Source of the DNA: DATAEE01 sp036258175
Lineage (GTDB): Bacteria > Acidobacteriota > Vicinamibacteria > Vicinamibacterales > 2-12-FULL-66-21
DNA length: 64,000 nucleotides
NCBI GenBank assembly: GCA_036258175.1
Contig: DATAEE010000141.1
Location: forward strand, 62,001 to 126,000
Direction: 5' to 3'
Below are positions 58,268-64,000 of the stretch, piece by piece. Position numbers and translations under genes: made by a program. Numbering within the stretch: the first letter of the stretch is position 1; every line of letters starts with the position of its first letter. The notes beneath the pieces were generated by a model, which was not told the DNA's origin, searched no databases, and worked only from the letters and a program-made list of their open reading frames with translations.

Positions 58268-58559
58268 AGACGGTCAGCAGTTTCGTGATCGACAGCAGAT
58301 CGGTGATCCGTTTGGTCAGGTTGACGAGTTTGAGCTTGCCGCCCTGTCGGCTCACCGTGGTGTAGGTCCGCACGATCTCGCCGAGACCCGCCGAGTCGAT
58401 GTAGGGCACCCCTTCGAGGTTGAGCAGCAGGTGCTTCTTGTTCTGCCCGAGCAGCGCGTTGATCTTCTCCTTGAGGAGCTCGTCCCCCTCCCCCAAGGTC
58501 ATCTTCCCCTTCAGGTCGAGTATCGTCACGTTGTCGACGACTCGTTCCTCGATCTGCAT
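58218..58559 (-). CDS. STAS-domain anti-sigma factor antagonist-like protein
   Basis: The 113-residue product is a single STAS domain. It has VTILDLKGKMTLGEGDELLKE at the start, and the phosphorylatable Ser56 sits in YIDSAGLGEIV. KLVNLTKRITDLLSITKL follows. In SpoIIAA/RsbV-type switches this Ser is phosphorylated by an anti-sigma kinase. No such kinase or sigma factor gene lies in the window. GGAGG precedes the ATG. Its 3' end overlaps the UbiA-family gene, making it the first gene of the glycan operon. Confidence 0.92.
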   Translation of the reverse strand: MQIEERVVDNVTILDLKGKMTLGEGDELLKEKINALLGQNKKHLLLNLEGVPYIDSAGLGEIVRTYTTVSRQGGKLKLVNLTKRITDLLSITKLLTVFETFESVPEAVKSFKA

Positions 58560-58599
58560 GGTCCCCGTTCCTCCACAAACGATCGACAGATTGTCAGGA

Positions 58600-58628
58600 A
58601 AGAGCCGCGGCCCCGCGGCCCGGCTCTT
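58600..58628 (-). terminator. hairpin terminator downstream of the zinc-ribbon gene
   Basis: AAGAGCCG (58600-58607) pairs with CGGCTCTT (58621-58628) around a GC-rich core with further GGCC pairing. On the minus strand the stem is followed by TTTCC, a weak U-tract. It separates the rpsU/zinc-ribbon unit from the STAS operon. Confidence 0.6.
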
Positions 58629-58663
58629 CGTATATGCGTGTCAGATGGAGTGATGTGCTCCGC

Positions 58664-58975
58664 TCAGACGCCGCCGGCCCCCGCAAATTTCCGCTGCTGG
58701 AAACACTCCCGGCAGAACACCGGACGACCCTGTGTGGGTCGGAAGGGCACCGTCGTTTCCTTCCCGCAGTTCGAGCAGGTCGTCGTCGTCTCGACTCGCT
58801 CGCGCCCCATCGACGCGCTGGCCGAAGGACGAGCGGCCCGCTTCGCCTTGCACGCCTTGCAGCGCTTCGGCTCGTTCTTGAAGTTCTTGTCGGCGAAGAA
58901 GAGCTGCTCTCCCGCCGTCCAGATGAACTCCGTGCCGCAGTCGACGCACCGAAGGGATTTGTCCTGGAACTCCAT
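58664..58975 (-). CDS. small protein with four CxxC zinc knuckles
   Basis: The 103-residue product has paired cysteines at 10/13, 39/42, 67/70 and 88/91 (RCVDCG, RCKACK, TCSNCG, FCRECF). They suit two zinc ribbons. The first part (DKSLRCVDCGTEFIWTAGEQ, then F-EPKRCKACK) matches the probable zinc-ribbon family common in bacteria with unknown role. GAGGAG precedes the ATG. It follows rpsU by 36 bases and is probably co-transcribed with it, which hints at a ribosome- or RNA-linked role. Confidence 0.87.
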   Translation of the reverse strand: MEFQDKSLRCVDCGTEFIWTAGEQLFFADKNFKNEPKRCKACKAKRAARPSASASMGRERVETTTTCSNCGKETTVPFRPTQGRPVFCRECFQQRKFAGAGGV

Positions 58976-59011
58976 CGCTCCTCGCCCTTTCGCTTCCTCG
59001 TCCGTCCGGCG

Positions 59012-59209
59012 TTACTCCGATTCGCGGCGTTGCTTCTTCCGTGTCCGTTTGCGGGCGAGTGCCTGCTTCGCGCGCTTTTTGTCTCCTGGCTTCAGATAGA
59101 AGGAATGCTTCTTGATATCCTTGATGATATCTTCCTGCTGAACCTTCCGCTTGAAACGCCGCAGCGCGCTTTCAATCGACTCGCCTTCCTGGACCTTGAC
59201 TTCAGCCAA
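59012..59209 (-). CDS. rpsU: 30S ribosomal protein bS21
   Basis: About 65 residues, strongly basic: AEVKVQEGESIESALRRFKR, then YLKPGDKKRAKQALARKR and a basic tail. These match bS21, which acts in translation initiation on the small subunit. No ATG fits. The TTG at 59209 gives the usual M-A-E-V start, and a GTG at 59230 would add seven residues. A promoter and a strong hairpin lie upstream in the leader. Confidence 0.93.
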   Translation of the reverse strand: MAEVKVQEGESIESALRRFKRKVQQEDIIKDIKKHSFYLKPGDKKRAKQALARKRTRKKQRRESE

Positions 59210-59297
59210 CCGTGACTCAACCCCTTTCACCCTGTGATGTGCGCGGCAGCCCCAGCAGAGCTGCGCGTCCGAGCGCAAAACCCACGAAACATGCGTC

Positions 59298-59320
59298 GGG
59301 CGGACCGTTGGGGTCCGCCC
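59298..59320. promoter_or_regulatory. perfect hairpin in the rpsU leader
   Basis: GGGCGGAC (59298-59305) and GTCCGCCC (59313-59320) form an 8-bp perfect stem with a 7-base loop. It lies between the rpsU promoter and start codon. There is no T-tract on either side, so it may be a regulatory leader structure rather than a terminator. Confidence 0.55.
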
Positions 59321-59351
59321 GAATGTGCTAGGCTATCACAGGTAAACGCGG

Positions 59352-59381
59352 ATTCTAGGCGCAAAACTCCGCGCCCGTCAA
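59352..59381 (-). promoter_or_regulatory. sigma-70-type promoter for rpsU
   Basis: Read on the minus strand, TTGACG (59381-59376) and TAGAAT (59357-59352) are 18 bases apart. Transcription should begin near 59345 and run through the leader hairpin to rpsU. Confidence 0.65.
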
Positions 59382-59507
59382 ACCCCGCTAACTCCTTACC
59401 GGACCACGGATTTTACGGATTCCGCGGGGTGGCGGACTATCCGCCCGGCCACCGGTTGACAGATTTCCCGGACCGCCAATGCCGTGCCGTCCGCAGGCCG
59501 CAACCGT

Positions 59508-60809
59508 ATGAGAGTGCTCGTGGTCGGCGCCGGCGCGCGCGAACACGCGCTCGCCTGGACGCTTGCGCGCGAGCCCCGCGTCGAGGTCGTCGTGGCGCCC
59601 GGCAATGCCGGGACTGCGCGCGTCGCGCGCACGGTGAGCACCGCCGTCGATCCGCCGTCACTTCTCGCGCTCGCCGAGCGCGAGCGCATCGATCTCACGA
59701 TCGTTGGGCCCGAACAGCCGCTTGAGCGGGGCGTGGTCGATCTGTTCGTTTCGCGCGGCCTTCGAATCTTCGGTCCGTCGAGTGCCGCCGCGCGCCTCGA
59801 AACGAGCAAGGTCTTCGCGAAGCAGTTCATGGAACGGCACCGCGTCCCGACCGCGCGCTGTCGGATCGCCGACAACGCCGATGACGCGCTGACGATTGCC
59901 GGTGGTGGCGAGCTCGGCTGGCCGCTCGTCGTCAAGGCGGACGGCCTCGCTGCCGGTAAGGGAGTCGTGATCGCGGACAGTCGGCCGGATGCGGAACGCG
60001 CGATCCGTGCCGCTATGATCGATCGTTCGTTTGGCGACGCAGGGATGAGGATCGTGCTCGAGGAGTGCATGCGCGGGACTGAGGCCTCGTTCTTTGCGAT
60101 CTGCGACGGGCGTCGCGCGTTGCCCCTCATTTCGGCGCAGGACCACAAGCGGGCGTACGACGACGATCGTGGGCCTAACACCGGTGGCATGGGGGCGTTC
60201 GCGCCGAGCCCTCTGGTGACGCCGGCGATTGCAGATCGCGTCATGCGCGAGATCGTGCAGCCCGTCGTCGAAGGCATGCGCGAGCTGGGCCACGAATATC
60301 GCGGTTTCCTCTACGTCGGACTCATGTTGACCGACGAGGGCCCGAAAGTCGTCGAGTTCAACGTTCGTTTCGGCGATCCGGAGGCGCAGGTTGTTCTGCC
60401 GCTGCTCGACAGCGAACTCGCGCCGGTCCTCGACGCCGCGGCGGCGGGAGATCTCGGCTCCTCGACCTGTCGATTCTCCGATGAGGTCGCGGTTGGTGTG
60501 GTCCTGGCTTCGGGAGGTTACCCGGGCGAGATCAGGACTGGTTACCGGATTGAAGGTCTCGACGCCGTCGGGTCCGCAGACCGGGACGTCGTCGTTTTCC
60601 ACGCCGGTACAACCGAACGGGACGGCCGGATCGTTACGACGGGGGGACGCGTGCTGACCGTCGTGGGACGAGGCACGACCTACGCGGAAGCGATCCAGCG
60701 CGCGTACGCAGGCGTGTCGCGGATCTCATTCGAGAACGTGCAGTATCGTACTGACATCGGTCGCAGAGCGCTGGCGTTTGAAACGAAGGTGGAAACTGAA
60801 TGCCCTTAG
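59508..60809 (+). CDS. purD: phosphoribosylamine-glycine ligase
   Basis: The enzyme joins glycine to phosphoribosylamine with ATP in purine synthesis. The 433 residues start MRVLVVGAGAREHALAW. The ATP-grasp core has LVVKADGLAAGKGV, EECMRGTEASFFAI, RGPNTGGMGAF and EFNVRFGDPEAQVVLPLL. The usual C-terminal domain is present. The ATG at 59508 fits the family start; the upstream extension is rejected. It overlaps purE by 10 bases. Confidence 0.96.
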   Translation: MRVLVVGAGAREHALAWTLAREPRVEVVVAPGNAGTARVARTVSTAVDPPSLLALAERERIDLTIVGPEQPLERGVVDLFVSRGLRIFGPSSAAARLETSKVFAKQFMERHRVPTARCRIADNADDALTIAGGGELGWPLVVKADGLAAGKGVVIADSRPDAERAIRAAMIDRSFGDAGMRIVLEECMRGTEASFFAICDGRRALPLISAQDHKRAYDDDRGPNTGGMGAFAPSPLVTPAIADRVMREIVQPVVEGMRELGHEYRGFLYVGLMLTDEGPKVVEFNVRFGDPEAQVVLPLLDSELAPVLDAAAAGDLGSSTCRFSDEVAVGVVLASGGYPGEIRTGYRIEGLDAVGSADRDVVVFHAGTTERDGRIVTTGGRVLTVVGRGTTYAEAIQRAYAGVSRISFENVQYRTDIGRRALAFETKVETECP

Positions 60810-61291
60810 ACGTCCTCATCCTGATGGGCTCCGACTCGGATGCGCCGGTGATGCAGTCGGCCGTCGACATCCTGCGCGAGCTCGGTGTGTCGTGTGAGAT
60901 GACGGTTGCCTCAGCACACCGGTCACCGGAGCGCGTGACGCGGCTCGTCCGTGAAGCGCCGGGTCGCGGCGTAAAGGCATTCATCGTCGGCGCGGGCGCC
61001 GCAGCGCATCTCGCCGGCGTCGTTGCCGCACACACGACGATGCCGGTCATCGGCGTGCCCATCGATTCATCGGCGCTGAAAGGGCTCGACGCGCTGCTTT
61101 CAACCGTACAGATGCCCCCTGGTGTCCCGGTGGCGACGGTGTCGATTGGGAAGCCGGGCGCAACCAACGCCGGCGTCCTCGCGGCGCAGATCCTTGCCGT
61201 TGGCGACCCAAACCTTCGCGGCCGGCTCGACGCGTATAAAAAGAAGTTGGCGGATAAGGTGGAGGAAGCCGCCAAGAAACTGTCTTCCTAG
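60800..61291 (+). CDS. purE: N5-carboxyaminoimidazole ribonucleotide mutase
   Basis: The enzyme moves the carboxyl group of N5-CAIR to C4 of the imidazole ring. The 163 residues have the class I PurE motifs: LILMGSDSDAPVM, ASAHRSPERV with the catalytic His, GAGAAAHLAGVVAA, and PPGVPVATVSIGKPGATNAG. No purK lies in the window. It overlaps purD at its start and is followed after 26 bases by mtaB. That gap holds a small GCCCTTTAGGGC hairpin (61296-61307). Confidence 0.96.
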   Translation: MPLDVLILMGSDSDAPVMQSAVDILRELGVSCEMTVASAHRSPERVTRLVREAPGRGVKAFIVGAGAAAHLAGVVAAHTTMPVIGVPIDSSALKGLDALLSTVQMPPGVPVATVSIGKPGATNAGVLAAQILAVGDPNLRGRLDAYKKKLADKVEEAAKKLSS

Positions 61292-61317
61292 CGCCGCCCT
61301 TTAGGGCTGCATCGTCA

Positions 61318-62520
61318 ATGAAATACAGCGTCATCACCTTCGGCTGTCGCGTCAATCAAGCCGACTCGTTGAATATCGAGTCTGAGCTCTGCGCGCACGG
61401 CGCGGAGGCCGCCGCGACACCCGAAGCGGCCGATCTCGTCATCGTCAATACCTGTTCGGTCACGGCGTCCGCCGATCAGGGGGCGCGACAGACGATCCGC
61501 CGCGTTGCGCGGATAAACCCCAGCGCTCGAATCGTTGCCACCGGGTGCTACGCGTCACGCTGTGCGGACGATCTCGCCACCTTGCCCAACGTGCTGCACG
61601 TTGTGCGGAACGACGACAAAGAAAAGCTGGTTGCCCTGTTGGAGCTCGGGGACGGGCCGTGCGGTGCGCCGATTGCGCCCGGCATCGCGGGCCGCACCGC
61701 CTGGACACTGCGAGTCCAGACGGGCTGCGACGAGACATGCAGTTACTGCATCATCCCGACGACCCGGGGGCGAGGCAGGAGCGCACCGGTTGCTCATGTT
61801 CTCGCGGAAGTCGAGCGTGTCGTGGCGTCGGGGTTCAAGGAGCTTGCGATCACAGGCGTCCACCTCGGTTCGTATGGCCGCGATCTCACTCCGCCGTCGA
61901 GCCTGTTCGAACTGCTGGTCGCGCTCAGCGCCACATCGAAAGACGTCCTCTTTCGCGTCAGCTCGCTCGAGCCGATGGACTGTACGCCTGAGATCGTCGA
62001 GCTCATCGCAGCGTCGCCCGGGCTGGCGCCGCACTTCCATCTGCCCTTGCAGCACGCGAGCGATCGCATGCTTTCCGCCATGCGCCGTCCGTACTCAGCC
62101 GCCTATTACGCGGGTTTGGTGGAGTCGATCCGGCGCCGGATGCCTCACGCGGCAATTGGCTCGGACGTCATCGTCGGCTTTCCGAGTGAAGCGGACGCGG
62201 ACTTCGACGAACTCGTCCGGTATCTAGAATCGTCGCCGCTGACGCACATTCACGTGTTCCCCTATTCAGATCGTCCCGGTACCGAAGCCGCTCGAATCCG
62301 GGAGAAGGTCCCCGGCCCAGTCGTTCGGGCTCGCGGCCAGCGAGTCCGCGAGATCGGCTCCAACCTCGGGTCGCGATTCCGCGCTTCACAGGCGGGCGCC
62401 GTTCGCCGTGGCTTGACGCTCGAGGATGGCACGCTCGTCGTCACGGACAATTTCCTCAAAATCAGGATCCCGCCAGGGCTGGCGCGAAATACATGGACGA
62501 GTGTCGTCGTCGGCGAATGA
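61318..62520 (+). CDS. mtaB: tRNA t6A37 methylthiotransferase
   Basis: This radical-SAM enzyme adds a methylthio group to t6A at position 37 of tRNAs. The 400 residues have the N-terminal MTTase domain with Cys in FGCRVNQ, VNTCSVT and TGCYAS for the auxiliary cluster. The radical-SAM site is CDETCSYCIIPTTRG, and PLQHASDRML and VIVGFPSE follow. The C-terminal TRAM-like region is short. The opening TFGCRVNQAD is specific to the MtaB branch rather than MiaB or RimO. Confidence 0.93.
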   Translation: MKYSVITFGCRVNQADSLNIESELCAHGAEAAATPEAADLVIVNTCSVTASADQGARQTIRRVARINPSARIVATGCYASRCADDLATLPNVLHVVRNDDKEKLVALLELGDGPCGAPIAPGIAGRTAWTLRVQTGCDETCSYCIIPTTRGRGRSAPVAHVLAEVERVVASGFKELAITGVHLGSYGRDLTPPSSLFELLVALSATSKDVLFRVSSLEPMDCTPEIVELIAASPGLAPHFHLPLQHASDRMLSAMRRPYSAAYYAGLVESIRRRMPHAAIGSDVIVGFPSEADADFDELVRYLESSPLTHIHVFPYSDRPGTEAARIREKVPGPVVRARGQRVREIGSNLGSRFRASQAGAVRRGLTLEDGTLVVTDNFLKIRIPPGLARNTWTSVVVGE

Positions 62521-62522
62521 CG

Positions 62523-63581
62523 CTACATCAGCCTTGCGGCTCGCTGACCGGCTGACGGGGCGGGGCCCTCGACAATCAGCTGACCGCACGCCGCGCGGAT
62601 GTCGCGGCCGCGGCTCTTCCGGACCGACACGGTCAGACCGCGGTCCGCGAGCGCCTTTGCGAATGCGTTGACGCGGTCGTCTGACGGGCGTTCGAACGGG
62701 ATACCGGCTGCCTCGTTGAGTGGAATCAGGTTCACCTTGCCCTTGATGCCGTGCAGGAGCGCCACGAGCCGGCGGGCATCCGCCGGCGTGTCGTTGTCGC
62801 CAGCCAGGAGCACGTATTCGAACGTGATTCGGCGCCGGCGTTTCAGCGGAAACGCGCGGCACGCGTCGACGAGATCCTGGAGGCCGTATTTCCGGTTGAC
62901 CGGCACGAGCGCGTCCCGCTGGTCCTCTGTCGTGGAGTGAAGCGAGATCGCGAGGTTCGGCATCAGTTGCTCCTGGCCGAGCCGCGCGAGCGCCGGGAGC
63001 ACGCCGACCGTCGAAAGCGTGATCCGGCGCTCCGGCAGCGCGAGCCCGTGCTCGTCGTTGAGAATCCGCAGCGCCTTCATCGTCTCGTCGTAGTTGTGCA
63101 GCGGCTCACCCATGCCCATCAGGACGATATTGAATGGTTTGCCGAGGAGATTCGTCTCGCCGAGGAGCACGCGCACCTGGCCGGTAATCTCTCCTGCGCT
63201 GAGGTTGCGCGTGAGTCCCATCTTGCCGGTCAGGCAGAACGCACACTTCATCGCACATCCGACCTGCGTCGAAATGCAGAACGTATCGGCGGGCGTGTCA
63301 GGAATGTAGACCGATTCAACGTATCGGCCGTCCGCCAGTTTGAGCAGAAACTTCGTCGTGCCGTCGAGGGAGACGTCTTTTTGCGCGACCAGCGGCGCGG
63401 AAACGGTTGCGGATCGGCTCAGCTCGGCGCGCAGCGGCCGCGGAAGGTCCGACATGTGCGCGAAGTCGGCGACGCCGCGCCGGTAAATCCAAGCGAAGAG
63501 CTGACGGGCATGGTACGCTGGGTATCCGCGCGCCGTGAGCGCGGCTTCGAGATCCGACCGCTCGAGCTCCACGAGATCCAT
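62523..63581 (-). CDS. rlmN: dual-specificity 23S rRNA/tRNA methyltransferase RlmN
   Basis: This radical-SAM enzyme methylates C2 of A2503 in 23S rRNA and A37 in some tRNAs. The 352 residues have YHARQLFAWIYRRGV, and the cluster site CAMKCAFC lies in TQVGCAMKCAFCLTGKMG. VLMGMGEPLHNYDE and SLHSTTEDQRDALVPVN follow. The methyl-carrying Cys is in IRAACGQL near the end. ATG 63581 gives the normal family length; an ATG at 63635 would add 18 residues. It is convergent with mtaB and divergent from the M16 peptidase gene. Confidence 0.95.
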   Translation of the reverse strand: MDLVELERSDLEAALTARGYPAYHARQLFAWIYRRGVADFAHMSDLPRPLRAELSRSATVSAPLVAQKDVSLDGTTKFLLKLADGRYVESVYIPDTPADTFCISTQVGCAMKCAFCLTGKMGLTRNLSAGEITGQVRVLLGETNLLGKPFNIVLMGMGEPLHNYDETMKALRILNDEHGLALPERRITLSTVGVLPALARLGQEQLMPNLAISLHSTTEDQRDALVPVNRKYGLQDLVDACRAFPLKRRRRITFEYVLLAGDNDTPADARRLVALLHGIKGKVNLIPLNEAAGIPFERPSDDRVNAFAKALADRGLTVSVRKSRGRDIRAACGQLIVEGPAPSAGQRAARLM

Positions 63582-63606
63582 CGCCTCATTAATTGTACGG
63601 TGACGA

Positions 63607-63635
63607 TTGAACTCGACGGGAACGCGTGGTATCAT
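63607..63635 (+). promoter_or_regulatory. candidate sigma-70-type promoter for the M16 peptidase gene
   Basis: TTGAAC (63607-63612) and TATCAT (63630-63635) are 17 bases apart. The expected start near 63642 gives a leader of about 57 bases before the ATG at 63699. Confidence 0.55.
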
Positions 63636-63698
63636 GCGTTTTTCCAGGCCGCTCGATAAGCCCTTCTGAACCAACAGGTTGCGCGGCGAACCGCTACG

Positions 63699-64000
63699 AT
63701 GGTCACACGAGAGGTTTTGGACGGCGGTCTTCGTCTCATCACTGAGTCGATGCCGCATGTCCGGTCGGTGACGATCGGTGTGTGGCTCTGTCGCGGGTCC
63801 CGCCACGAATCTGACGAGCAAGCCGGCATCGCGCACTTCGTCGAGCACATGCTCTTCAAGGGCACGGAGCGGCGGAGCGCCGAGGACATCGCGCAGGAAA
63901 TCGATTCGATCGGCGGACAGCTCGACGCGTTCACCGCGAAAGAGTACGCGAGTTATTACATCAAGGTCCTCGACGAGCATCTTCCGATTGCGGTCGATCT
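63699..64000 (+). CDS. M16-family zinc peptidase, N-terminal part (3' end outside window)
   Basis: The open frame from ATG 63699 runs past the window end with about 100 residues visible. It begins MVTREVLDGGLRLITESMPH and has the inverted zinc motif HFVEH in AGIAHFVEHMLFKGT. GGQLDAFTAKEYASYY follows, typical of the pitrilysin/processing-peptidase family. The zinc site is intact. Such bacterial enzymes degrade peptides in cytoplasm or periplasm; no signal peptide is seen at this start. Confidence 0.9.
   Translation, partial: MVTREVLDGGLRLITESMPHVRSVTIGVWLCRGSRHESDEQAGIAHFVEHMLFKGTERRSAEDIAQEIDSIGGQLDAFTAKEYASYYIKVLDEHLPIAVD

Noticed and set aside
61296..61307. GCCCTTTAGGGC hairpin as an intrinsic terminator between purE and mtaB
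   Set aside because: The stem is only five base pairs and has no T-tract, so termination is unlikely. It is better seen as a small repeat word shared with 34487-34507.

Overview
The window is high-GC, gene-dense bacterial chromosome with short intergenic gaps; none exceeds 300 bases. Gene content points to Acidobacteriota, probably the Vicinamibacteria branch. The evidence is a VWFA-related secreted protein, PEGA, TonB and TolB-type envelope proteins, a heme c/copper monooxygenase-like protein, a stand-alone methylmalonyl-CoA mutase large subunit and many dispersed intergenic hairpin repeats. The taxonomic call is inference from gene content. No rRNA, tRNA, CRISPR array, prophage or insertion sequence was recognised.

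Layout. 1-8.5 kb: end of an alpha/beta hydrolase, a secreted M28 peptidase, then three envelope or signalling genes (degenerate kinase with PEGA repeats, secreted TPR-TonB_C protein, TolB-like propeller) and an M23 lipoprotein. 8.6-12.2 kb: DUF1015-serA-serC serine operon. 12.3-19.7 kb: desaturase, pcnB, a secreted helical-repeat protein, polA, a membrane protein and a zinc-ribbon GNAT. 19.7-24.2 kb: minus-strand run of an HTH-TM-TonB fusion, an FxLYD protein, a VWA protein, a ZIP transporter and a BON protein. 24.4-30.5 kb: SDR, methyltransferase, myo-inositol-phosphate synthase, membrane protein, acetyl-CoA synthetase, ABC ATPase. 30.5-34 kb: minus-strand mutase and two peptide-ABC ATPases. 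34-39.2 kb: minus-strand cyclase-glgC-eno-gpmI. 39.3-49.7 kb: secreted protein, outer-membrane barrel, a PDZ sensor kinase with an NtrC-type regulator, a Sel1-like protein, and an Ig-like/cytochrome-monooxygenase pair. 50-58.6 kb: long minus-strand operon (STAS, decaprenyl-phosphate phosphoribosyltransferase-like enzyme, DUF362, coiled-coil protein, four GT4 glycosyltransferases), probably a surface-glycan locus. 58.6-64 kb: rpsU with a zinc-ribbon gene, purD-purE-mtaB, rlmN and the start of an M16 peptidase.

The most unusual features are: (1) several families of imperfect hairpin repeats built from short words, some of which run into or sit inside coding sequence and now encode protein tails or an insert; (2) the HTH-TM-TonB fusion operon; (3) the pseudokinase-PEGA/TonB/TolB cassette; (4) the STAS-phosphoribosyltransferase-DUF362-glycosyltransferase operon; (5) a DNA polymerase I with a lost proofreading motif and a natural Tyr at the dideoxy-discrimination position. 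Several good sigma-70-type promoters and one clear intrinsic terminator can be read directly. Start codons were reassigned from the longest open frames where a Shine-Dalgarno site, signal peptide or gene overlap favoured an internal start.
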